From NCBI GenBank assembly GCA_002081555.1, contig MZNV01000887.1, positions 1-51,711 on the forward strand: 51,711 nucleotides of DNA, written 5' to 3'. Position 1 is the stretch's first letter, and every line of letters starts with the position of its first letter. The position numbers were made by a program, and so were the translations under genes. Positions 43,634 through 51,711 of this stretch are shown one piece after another. A model generated the notes under the pieces. The model was not told where the DNA came from and made no database searches. It saw only the letters and a program-made list of their open reading frames with translations. Source of the DNA: Protostelium mycophagum. Taxonomy: Eukaryota; Evosea; Variosea; Protosteliida; Protosteliaceae.

Positions 43634-46565
43634 TCACTTCTTCTGCTTCTTCCCCACGGGTTTCTCCTGTTTTGTGGACACCTCAACGTCTATCAAGAAT
43701 AAGTCAAATTCGACAGGAGTAATCCTCTATCAAAAATAAATCTCAGCTTGGGACTCACCCAAATCAGCAGCAATCTTCCTTTTCTTGATCTCCTTCTTCA
43801 CTTGCTCGTTCCATTCTTCTCTTCTTCTCGAATATTGTTCGGTACCACATTTGTTTAAGACGTGTTTGGCGTATTGATCGTATCTCAGGTTTCTGTCTTG
43901 TTTTAATTCTTCGTTGATGCTGGCTTTTGTCGTCAGCGTCGCGGCGTTGAAGGCTGCCTCTACGATGTGAGAGCCGAATTTGTCTCTTGCAAACTGCAAG
44001 GAATTCAGTACACGATTTTGGCACTGTAGAAGCCTTACTTTGGCGAATAAACCGTTGAACTTTTCAATAAACTTTTGCATCTTCATGAGATCAAAGAGCT
44101 TGGACTTCAATACGAATTCGATCAATCTCGAGCCTTGATATTGCATACCCAGGGCTTCTAATGTGTTCACATGAGTGTTCATCAGGCTGCAATGTATCAG
44201 AGATGATCATAAGGAAGACGACAAAGCCTCACCCCGTTCTGAGGAGAACAGTTGCCCCTTCTTCAAAGGTGAAAATGGACTGCAGTGTCTGTGATCCAGA
44301 GGCGACATTTGAACCTTTCTGAGAACGTCAGTTGACCAGATAATCACCGGACACTGCCATGTGATGAAAACAGAAGTTTTTGTTCTCATTCCAGAAATAA
44401 AAATTTGATCAAACATAGGACTTATGGATCCTGCTGGGCCTGCTCTCTATCACGAAATTCCCCGAACGCGGGGTAGTCATGGAACTTCTTGAAATTCCCA
44501 AAACGCGGAATTGTACAATTCCATGAACTTGGAAATCCGGATTTTCCATTCGGAAAACGGAGAAATCCCACCTGCCCAAAGAAAAGAAGCCACTCGAAGA
44601 ATCCCTCCTTCGGAACGCCCTCTAACTCCGCCACTTTTCGTAACGCCTGGTGTCGCGTCAGTTGATGTGATGAGACGTAGATGGACCGACCTTGACCAAC
44701 TCTTTCTGGTGTGACTCCTGCTTGGCGCAAGCACCTGCGAGAGCTTGTATGATGAGGTAATTGCCTTTTGCTGGAATTTTGAATCAACATGAGATCAGAA
44801 TTTTCTTGGCGCTCATCTTGGCATTTTTTTGGCATGTTGTGTTTCTGCAGCAGAGCTGCTTTTCTGATGACTGAGTTTTGTATTCCAATTACTCACACAA
44901 AATGACTGCAAGGTTGGGAACCAACTCTTCAAACACCAAATCTAGCTGTCTGTTGTCACTCCTTCGTATGATTCTATTCATACGAATGTAATGACTGACC
45001 TGTGCCTCTTCCGAAACTCCTTCTATGCAGGCTCGTACGATGTGATTTGATGTTCTTTGTTGTGAATAAAACTCCAATTTTCCCTTGAGTATATTCTTAT
45101 ATAATTTGTCCCAAACAACTGCGCTTCCACACTGATTTCGTCAGTAATTCCCACCACCATTTTTCTGGAAAGTATAAAAGGTCACCTTGAAGCACTCCTC
45201 TAAAAAGTGGGAAGTGTTGTTGTCTGTCAACATAGAGCGGATATGTGGCTCATAAAGAGAAGGGTCTGCAGAGTCAAGTTGTAATGTTCGATCCACAATC
45301 CCCATCTACAACGTTTCAACTGAATGAAAACCTGGGAAACTCACCCTCTGCTTGTCGTCGCCCAATTTCATGGCGAGTTGTAGAATCGTATTGTCTGGAA
45401 CACCAAAGAGTGCAGATCAAATTTTGTGATAAAATTCAACATTCTCTTCTTCATCTTTCCAAAAGAGATGGGGACCTGCGAGAATTGGTTCGTTGTAGAG
45501 GGGAAAATATATACCTGTTTTGGGATGTATTGGATATCAATTTCAGTGGGTTTCTGTGCAAGTCAATGAAACATTCTTCGAGATACTGTGTTATTTTTCG
45601 TAAATATAAATAATTTTCAACTTGAAAGTAGACATACTCTGAGACCAAAAGAGACGGATCTGTCTTTTGGTTGTACAAGTCCAGATAAAGACAGCAGAAT
45701 CGCCTTGATCACGTGACCTGCATATCTATCTACAATCAATACCAAATCCATCTCCAGGATTTCTTCGTCTCGCCCTGTGATGTACATTTAATTTTCAAAA
45801 ATAGCGTACCTGTCGTTAACGGCTGCATATAATATAGACTCGAATGGCTCTGCCTCTTCATTCTTCTCTTCGGCCTCTTCTTCCTCCTCAGGTTTGCCCT
45901 CTGAAGCGTTGAAAAATAATTCCTGAAGAATCAGTATGATCACAGAACATCTTTTTGTACCTCGCACAGCCCGAGAAGGAGTGTGTCGAGACGAGGTAAA
46001 GCGATCACTGTCTCTTGTTCGGCGTTCTTCCTCGTCTAATTTCATTGAGAATGATCTTCACAGATCACAGATGATCAGAGGAAAATGATGCTTACTTCTT
46101 CTTCTGCCTCCATCAAATTTGGTATCCTCTCAATTATACTTTGGATTGTGTGTGATCCGTTGCAGTTGAAGATCATATCCACCAATTGACTCCATCTGAG
46201 TAATGTTATCAGTGATCATTCTCCATCTCGAGCTGATCGAGATCATACCTCTGTTCTTCTTCGTTATCGTTCCTTGATTTTTGGATAGCTACATCTGCTA
46301 AAAAGCGTGCAGTTTGCACTGGATTTGCCATCAATAGAACCTACCTCTTCATCACTCGAGGAAGATTAAGTTGACAAACCTGCTCAATAATTCTCGAACA
46401 TCTCTTGTCAAAAGCGACAGTGCATTCTTGCTTCTTTATCTGCTCCAAAACGTTTGTGATGAAGATCTCCTTCTGTTCAGGATCGTCATTCAGCTCCCCA
46501 GATTGAAGTGTCTGTGACAACCTGGAGAAGTATGGTCTCATCTGCTTATCTACTGGACGAGGCAT
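43634..46565 (-). CDS. NOP9: NOP9-like pumilio-repeat nucleolar protein
   Basis: Pumilio-type RNA-binding protein needed for 18S rRNA maturation in the nucleolus in the known family. The start MPRPVDKQMRPYFSRLSQTL is followed by PUF-like repeats typical of NOP9: VAFDKRCSRIIEQVCQL, QQRTSNHIVRACIEGVSEEA, GNYLIIQALAGACAKQES, GSQTLQSIFTFEEGATVLL, YQGSRLIEFVLKSKLFDLM, FARDKFGSHIVEAAFNAATL and LRYDQYAKHVLNKCGTEQYS, ending with the NOP9-like EWNEQVKKEIKKRKIAADL. The final exon reads DVEVSTKQEKPVGKKQKK-stop, a Lys-rich nuclear or nucleolar tail. An acidic stretch (EEEEAEEKNEEAE) lies in the middle. More than ten introns, about 600 residues. The donor GGTGAG after AADLG fixes the penultimate exon; reading through would give a short alternative end at 43730. 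Confidence 0.87.
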
Positions 46566-46977
46566 TTTTGTGAATAAAAGTGGAAAGTGCTGGTGTTGTT
46601 TCTTTGTTTTTACGTAAGCGAGCAGCGCTTACAGCAAGTTATCAAGTTCAACTTTCAGAAAGGTCTTGGATGCCATCAACTTCAATATTGTTTATTGCAT
46701 ATGACAAAGAAGAGAGGTTCAACGTTCCAATCTGCTGATGACCAGAACGTCAACCAGACGTTCAAGATCTCAAACCAGCGTAAAAATGGTAGTTTTACGT
46801 AAAATGAAAATTTGGGTTCTCATGTGTTTCTGATTGCATTGATTAACATTTCAAAGACAGAAAAGAGGTGAGATTGCACTGTCTGGTATTATTCCTTATT
46901 CTCGTTGTATTTAGTGCTTCGTAATGAATGATCAGCAAAAATGGAGGATGACCGTAGACAGAGATCAATAATCGAAA
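46566..46977. promoter_or_regulatory. Divergent intergenic region
   Basis: About 410 bp lie between the starts of NOP9 (-) and the eIF4B-like gene (+). Both are ribosome or translation genes, so a shared promoter is plausible. No named element stands out, and the plus strand may contain untranslated exon sequence. Confidence 0.4.
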
Positions 46978-48932
46978 ATGGGAAGAAAAGTAGTAACGAT
47001 GAGCTTAGCAGAGTTCAACACTGCCGAAGCAGCCCCTGTAGCTGATCTGCCAAAGGCACCCAGACAGTACGATACATATGATCTTTCTAATTCCGATCTA
47101 ATCACGTCCAGGTACGACGAAGAGGACAGACCCATGGGTCGTGGTGGTTATGGAGACAGGTACGAGAACAGAGGTCGTCAAGAGGCTCGTGGTTTCGATA
47201 ACCGCTATGGAAATGAGGAAAAGACAAGAGGAGATGGTGAATGGAAGAGTGGTGGTGGTATTCCCCCTTCCAGAGGTAATTTCAATCCTTGAAAGGATTG
47301 AGCATGCATTTACTTGATTAGGACTTGACAGTGACCGTTATAACGATTCCCCACGCGGTGGTAGAGATTATGGTCCGTTTCTTTATGTGCTTTGATCACA
47401 AATGATCATCCCACTTTCCATCCATTTATTTATAAAGATTAGAGGTGTTTACAGATAAAACAGGAAGAGAATCAGACAGAGGTTACGGTGGCGATCGTGG
47501 AAACTTCCGTGACTCTTCAGACAGAGGTTACGGCAGAGATAGAGGAGAGGACAGAGGTTACGGTAGAGATAGAGGAGAGGATAGAGGTTACGGCAGAGAC
47601 AGAGGAGAGGACAGAGGTTATGGTAGAGATAGAGGAGAAGACAGAGGTTACGGCAGAGATAGAGAAGACAGAGGCAGAGGAGAAGAGGAGTGAGTTACTT
47701 TCATGATAATACGTCCTCTAAGATATATTCTTTTAGAACTGTGAAGTGATGTTGCACATGAACTGCAAAACAATATAAAAAAACATCTAAACATATTCAC
47801 ATTTATTTTTACAAAAAAAAATGACAATCACAGCGCTCCAAGAGAGAGACCTCGTCTGAATTTGGCGCCAAGAACAAAGCCTATTGACAACCCTCTCCCC
47901 CCTGCAAGCCAGCCCACTCAGTGCGTACCGAGGGATTCCATGAAATCTCGCTGAAATTTCGCAGAGCCACCCGCGCTAGAGGACAAGATTTATTCGGTGG
48001 AGCTGCACCAAGAGACGAAAAGCCCAGGCAAGACGACAGAGAATCAAATGACGATGACGTGTCAGAGAAGGTCTGTTTTCTCTGTATTCTGCGAGATTTC
48101 CTGACTGGTTGTAGATGGACAAATTGTCTGTGAATGAGAAGCCACAAGAGGGAGGCCGTGCCTGGAAGAGGTGAAAATTCGAATCATATATTTAAAAATT
48201 GCGTGTCTACAACGCGCTTATTTCTCAACAGCGACGAACCCCGCGACTCCGGAAGAGGTTTTTCTGACCGCGGTAACTTCCGCAACAACGACCGCGGTAA
48301 CTTCCGCGACTCCTCTGATAGAGGTTACGGTCGCGATTCTGACAGAGGCTTCGGTCGCGACTCTTCTGACAGAGGTTACGGCCGCGACTCTGACAGGGGT
48401 TACGGCAGAGACTCTGGATCAAGATACTCCGATCGCCCAAGCTATAACAGAGACGGTGACCGCGGTTCTGACAGAGGCTTCGGTCGCGACTCTTCTGACA
48501 GAGGTTACGGCAGAGACAGAGAAGACAGAGGAAACTTTGGAAGAGATTCCTCGGACAGATACAGGTTATTAAATTTTTATTTCCTAAGCAAAAAGATATT
48601 TTATTATCAAGATTGTTTTCCATTCTTTCACACCTTTTTAACTTAAAGACATACAGAGAGGGAGGCAGAGGAGGCTTCAACAGAAGTGGCGACAGCTACA
48701 GAGGCGGTGACAACTACAGAGGCGGTGATAGAAGCGGAGACAACTACAGAAGGGACGGCGACAGAGCTCCTCCCCGCAGAGACGACGACGGATACAGAGG
48801 CAGAGACGCACCCAGAGACGACAGGGAGGCACCCAGGGACGACGGTGAGTTTTCAGGGAGATTTCGAGGAATTTGACGATTGTAGAGCGAACGGTGCAGA
48901 CACGTGGAGAGGAGAAGAGAAGAGACGATTGA
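46978..48932 (+). CDS. eIF4B-like translation initiation factor, RG/RD-repeat rich
   Basis: The start MGRKVVTMSLAEFNTAEAAP resembles the conserved N-terminus of eIF4B (K-x-x-S/T-L-x-x-F), followed by LPKAPRQYDTYDLSNSDLIT. I see no RRM. Most of the protein is arginine/glycine/aspartate repeats: a run of the 10-residue unit DRGYGRDRGE (47513-47690), then the eIF4B-like block PRERPRLNLAPRTKPIDNPL near 47830, ATRARGQDLFGGAAPRDEKP, and a second repeat field (DRGYGRDSDRGFGRDSS, 48280-48540), then SYRGGDNYRGGDRSGDN. The PRLNLxPRxxP motif is the strongest family mark. The last intron (GTGAGTTTTCAGG…GATTGTAG) leads to ERTVQTRGEEKRRDD-stop at 48932. RNA binding and RNA-helicase (eIF4A) stimulation are the known roles. 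Exon joins around 47280-47460 are less sure. Confidence 0.82.
47513..47690 (+). repeat. 30-bp coding minisatellite (DRGYGRDRGE units)
   Basis: A 30-nt unit starting GACAGAGGTTACGG repeats about five to six times with synonymous changes (AGAGATAGAGG or AGAGACAGAGG). It lies wholly in the eIF4B-like coding frame and stays in phase, as expected of a repeat under protein-level selection. Confidence 0.93.
48280..48540 (+). repeat. Second degenerate RGY/RDS coding repeat field
   Basis: Units of 24-30 nt built on GACAGAGGTTACGG and TTCGGTCGCGACTCT repeat in the same frame of the eIF4B-like gene. They differ from the first field in using more serine (DSSDRG) and CGC arginine codons. Confidence 0.88.
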
Positions 48933-49318
48933 AAAATCAGAATAAATTAGGATCGCTGATTTTTTTTCGCTTTCCAGAAATTCAAAAAAATGCAATTTTT
49001 GTGATTTTTTGTTCAAGTTGAATTTTGACAAAAATTAGCCCGTTGCAGGACATAGATTGGTGAAATGAAAGATGGCCAACTGCACATAGTGTGCAGGTGG
49101 ACTCTTCCAGTCGATGAGTTAGCGCCTGGAGAATATTTAGATTGACTTTTTGAAAAAGAAAGTATACAAATATTTTTGTATCAGAGTGCTGGAAGAGGAC
49201 CAAAAGGATTCATTCGGTGGTTCTTGGAGATGTTTTGTGATGACACCCCTGTGGTGACGTCATTGCGGAAGTCTCAAAAAATGAAGATTTTAACCCATCA
49301 AAACGAATCAACACGACG
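48933..49318. other. Intergenic region with no gene seen
   Basis: About 390 bp lie between the eIF4B-like stop and the start of the secreted protein gene. It is AT-rich on the left and has no protein-like frame or clear repeat. It should carry the 3' end of one gene and the promoter of the next. Confidence 0.55.
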
Positions 49319-50473
49319 ATGGCCGCAGCAAGAACGTGCGCTTTGGCTGCTCTGATCAGCTTGGCTTTAGCCCTACCAGGATACCGCCCAACACCTCATG
49401 GTTACATGAGAAGCGATTGTGTCCACGAGGTCCCAAATGGCGCCAAATTATCAAGACACTCTGAAACGAACGCACTTCTCGTTCACGACAAGAACCAGCA
49501 GTTCATTAGAGAGCTCCCATTCTGCGATCTGTCTAAGGGACCCTTGTATCATTACTCAAGCGCTTGGGATCTCCCCGCCGATTATGATGGTTGGACTGCT
49601 TACACCGCTTATCAGGTCAGAATTGTGTTGTATATCGGATTGAGCCTGTATGTGAAACTGATATCTCCCAGACTACTGGAACATTTGACGCTTTCTTGGG
49701 TAACTTTAGTGTACCTGATGCTCCCCAAAACGTTCCAGACATGTTTTTCCTCTTCACTGGACTTCAAAACATCGATTGGATCCCCAAGGTGATCCACACT
49801 CTTTCTCTCCCTTTATGATCATTCATTTTCAATTATTCGTTTATACTCATGATCAACAGGTTGATCCCGAGCCCTCCTCTGGATTTGATATCATCCAGCC
49901 TGTTCTTCAGTATCCTGCTGATGCTGGAGAGGCCTTCAGTGTGAAGTCTTGGTACGTCACCACTGATGTTGGAACTGTATATTCCTCTGAGATCGTGGTC
50001 GACAGCGGTGACGTCATCTTTGGAAACATGACACGCACCGGTCGCACAAGGTTTGCATACCTCACCATTATTCATGTTAAACAATTTCATCTATCATATA
50101 AATCATATCTGATTATCGCAACAGCTGGTACATTGGCAGCACCGTCGTATCTACTGGAGAGACTACCGAGATCGAAGTGACTCACACAAGACTCACCAAC
50201 CAACCTTGGGCCTATAACACTCTGGAGATGTACGGAGCACAAGACTGTTCTACTTACCCAACACAACCTGTCCTGTTCAGCGACTTGCAGATCACCACCC
50301 GTGGGATGCAAATTCCCGCCCAGAAGGTAATTTGAAATTCAAGTTTGAAGGTTGAGTTTGTTGATGATGTTCAGATCAAGTGGAAGGTGAATCCAAAGAA
50401 CGCACAGACCAAGTTCTGCAGAGAGGTCCCCGTTGTAAACAAAGATGGCACCGTCACTATCAAATTCCAATAA
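49319..50473 (+). CDS. Secreted beta-rich protein, family not recognised
   Basis: MAAARTCALAALISLALALP is a clear signal peptide. The mature part opens YRPTPHGYMRSDCVHEVPNG and, across four introns, reads TGTFDAFLGNFSVPDAP, FLFTGLQNIDWIPK, PSSGFDIIQPVLQYPADAGE, FSVKSWYVTTDVGTVYSSEI, VVDSGDVIFGNMTRTG, SWYIGSTVVSTGETTEIEVT, YNTLEMYGAQDCSTYPTQPV, and ends TVTIKFQ-stop. Alternating hydrophobic strands, aromatic residues and Gly/Asn turns suggest a beta-sandwich (concanavalin-like) fold. Similar secreted proteins with IQPVLQ and SWY motifs are known to me from fungi and amoebae, but the function is not established. A few Cys (DCVHE, FCDL, DCST, FCRE) may pair. About 300 residues. Confidence 0.75.
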
Positions 50474-51063
50474 AGAAAGGAAGACTTCATTTTGTTAAAA
50501 ATCCATTGTTCTGTTTGACCAAGTAACTTTCAGTGACCGCCAATTTATTTTAAAGTTTGCAAAGGGTACCATGGTTCTTTCGCTCGATGACCCTGTTAAG
50601 ACAACAACACATTTGTCGATTTCATTCGAGTGGCGAGTTGTTTTCCGTCATTTGAAAAAAGGCGGGAAATTTGACCGTTCGAACTCCGAAAAAAAATCTC
50701 ACAGATCACCCAACCGACAATCGATCCGCCACACAGAGGTACTTTCTTTTCTCTCCCGAAATCACCTCTTCTATCTTACTTCTCGAAATCTTCTCTTCTT
50801 TGAGGTTTTGATAAATGCATTTTCTCATTTCGTTAGAGGTCTAAAATGAACCCTTGAGAGAGCAAAGACATAAAGAAAGGGCACCTCTAACACAAGGTAT
50901 ATCCCTCGACTTCCTTGAAACCAATATGGACAGATCCATTTTCAATTATCCCTCTGTTTTTTTTCCCTTCTAATTGGTTCTTAGATCACCTTGAATACCT
51001 CTTATATCCCATGAAAACCCATAGCATCATATTCTGACTCAAGTTGAGGGATGATTTTGATCA
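50474..51063. other. Intergenic region with no gene seen
   Basis: About 590 bp follow the secreted protein gene. One plus-strand open frame (50571-50849) is present, but it is Ser/Phe/His-rich, has no family motif and runs through a T/C-rich stretch. I do not call it a gene. Confidence 0.5.
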
Positions 51064-51264
51064 TTAACACGTGGCACAGTCGATTACAGCAAGAACCAGC
51101 AAACAGAACAAACCAAGAATAATGCCGAGCCCTCTTCTTCCAGGGATTAACACATATCGATCATCAACATCATCATGGTCTTCTAAGGCGTTCTGAGCAA
51201 CAATAAGAAGTAAAGAAAGCCCCCAACTGCTCCTGAACTGAAGCCAATCAAAGTAAGAGCACAT
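51064..51264 (-). CDS. Tiny membrane protein candidate
   Basis: A 66-residue frame with two hydrophobic stretches: SSWGLSLLLIVAQ near the start (MCSYFDWLQFRSSWG) and GLGIILGLFCLLVLAVI at the end, separated by the acidic loop ALEDHDDVDDRYVLIPGRRG. It finishes DCATC-stop. The arrangement (acidic loop, Arg-rich GRR, membrane segment, Cys end) looks like a genuine small membrane protein or the last exon of one. No family is recognised. The start is uncertain and an intron before ALEDHDD cannot be excluded. It lies next to the tRNA gene on the opposite strand. Confidence 0.35.
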   Translation of the reverse strand: MCSYFDWLQFRSSWGLSLLLIVAQNALEDHDDVDDRYVLIPGRRGLGIILGLFCLLVLAVIDCATC

Positions 51265-51316
51265 TATGAGATGATGATGATGTGACATGTGGTCTGGCTC
51301 GTTGTAGACACTCCAA

Positions 51317-51386
51317 TCCGTCATGGTGTAACGGTAACATCCAGCGCTCTCACCGCTGAGCCCCGGGTTCGACTCCCGGTGACGGA
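51317..51386 (+). tRNA. tRNA-Glu (anticodon CTC)
   Basis: A 70-nt cloverleaf reads by eye. The acceptor stem TCCGTCA pairs with TGACGGA; the D-arm has GTG/CAT with loop TAACGGTAA; the anticodon arm CAGCG…CGCTG has loop CTCTCAC (anticodon CTC, decoding GAG); the T-arm CCGGG TTCGACT CCCGG closes. A-box (TGGTGTAACGG) and B-box (GGTTCGACTCC) for RNA polymerase III are intact, and TTTTG-type T runs follow at about 51389. No intron. CCA is not encoded, as expected for a nuclear gene. Confidence 0.96.
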
Positions 51387-51711
51387 ACATTTTGTTTATA
51401 TCCCCACCTTTTGTTTTTCCTTTTTTCCCGCTCAAAAATCGCATTATCCCCTCTCTTCTCCAGCAAAAAATTATTATCATATTATTTGCATCATTCTGAC
51501 CATAAATGTCACAATTATATATTTAATAGCTGTGGTATCACGCCGAATTTATTGGTTCAATCACAGAAAAAATGGACCCATTTTTGACGTTCAACGGGCT
51601 CACGATTTACAAATTATATTGAGGCGAGTACAAAAAATTGTAAAATGACACATCAAATTTGTACATTTCTCATTCTCCTACATCGTGCGTAGACTTCTAC
51701 AACAGTGTAGA
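51387..51711. other. Downstream region with no gene seen
   Basis: The window's last 325 bp are AT-rich and contain T-rich termination signals for the tRNA gene. At the very end (51690-51711) there are TCTACAAC and GTGTAGA copies of the recurrent intron motif, so an intron of a gene beyond the window could begin here. Confidence 0.4.

Noticed and set aside
48171-48572. Long threonine/valine/alanine-rich open frame overlapping the eIF4B-like gene
   Set aside because: It is an alternative frame of the RG/RD coding repeat; repeats of 24-30 nt keep all frames open. The RGY/RDS frame matches the rest of the protein.
50571-50849. 92-codon plus-strand frame MVLSLDDPVKTTTH
   Set aside because: No family motif, signal or splice support, and the right half is low-complexity T/C-rich sequence.

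Overview
This is a gene-dense eukaryotic nuclear window. Genes are split by many short GT-AG introns (about 40-90 nt), intergenic gaps are mostly under 1 kb, and both strands are used. There is one tRNA gene, no rRNA, no CRISPR array and no recognisable transposon. The gene set suggests a free-living amoebozoan-type protist, although the sequence alone does not prove this. Pointers are a metallo-beta-lactamase-fold cyclic-nucleotide phosphodiesterase with cNMP-binding domains (Dictyostelium PdeD/PdeE class), a tandem coronin-7, a WRKY-like zinc-finger factor, an M32 carboxypeptidase, an isopentenyl phosphate kinase and a minor-spliceosome U11/U12-35K protein.

Layout. 0.2-3 kb: cytochrome P450 (+). 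3.5-6.2 kb: TPX2 spindle factor (-). 6.9-11.0 kb: MBL/cNMP phosphodiesterase (+). 11.4-11.7 kb: small ubiquitin-like protein with a Cys-rich tail (+). 12.1-14.7 kb: M32 carboxypeptidase (+). 15.0-17.0 kb: unknown, probably mitochondrial membrane protein (-). 17.1-18.5 kb: WRKY-like factor (-). 18.8-20.4 kb: U11/U12-35K (+). 20.6-20.8 kb: conserved-looking 50-residue protein (-). 21.5-22.7 kb: isopentenyl phosphate kinase (-). 23.0-23.3 kb: secreted Cys-rich protein (-). 24.4-29.2 kb: coronin-7 (-). 29.6-30.0 kb: small mitochondrial protein (+). 30.2-31.9 kb: ankyrin-type protein (-). 32.1-35.0 kb: GH47 alpha-mannosidase (-). 35.6-36.3 kb: EF-hand membrane protein (+). 36.4-42.4 kb: very large beta-propeller/ankyrin/polycystin channel (+). 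42.5-43.3 kb: polytopic membrane protein (-). 43.6-46.6 kb: NOP9 (-). 47.0-48.9 kb: eIF4B-like RG/RD-rich protein (+). 49.3-50.5 kb: secreted beta-rich protein (+). 51.1-51.3 kb: tiny membrane protein (-). 51.3 kb: tRNA-Glu(CTC) (+). The genes do not form one pathway; this is an ordinary mixed chromosomal segment.

The most interesting signals are these. (1) The 36.4-42.4 kb gene fuses a WD40-like propeller and ankyrin repeats to a PKD2-type TRP channel. (2) Introns are built from the same small parts: GAAATTTC palindromes and a compact 3' end of the form TTGACTCGTTGTAG|A, which serves as the acceptor in several unrelated genes and also recurs inside introns, antisense and between genes. This resembles an introner-like intron family. 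(3) Short perfect tandem duplications sit exactly on splice sites or a stop codon (TPX2, coronin-7, ubiquitin-like gene), creating duplicate donors and acceptors. (4) The ubiquitin-like protein has a Gly-Gly followed by a Cys-rich, CaaX-ending tail. Exon boundaries were read by eye from frame continuity, family motifs and GT/AG sites. Outer coordinates of genes are more reliable at stops than at starts.
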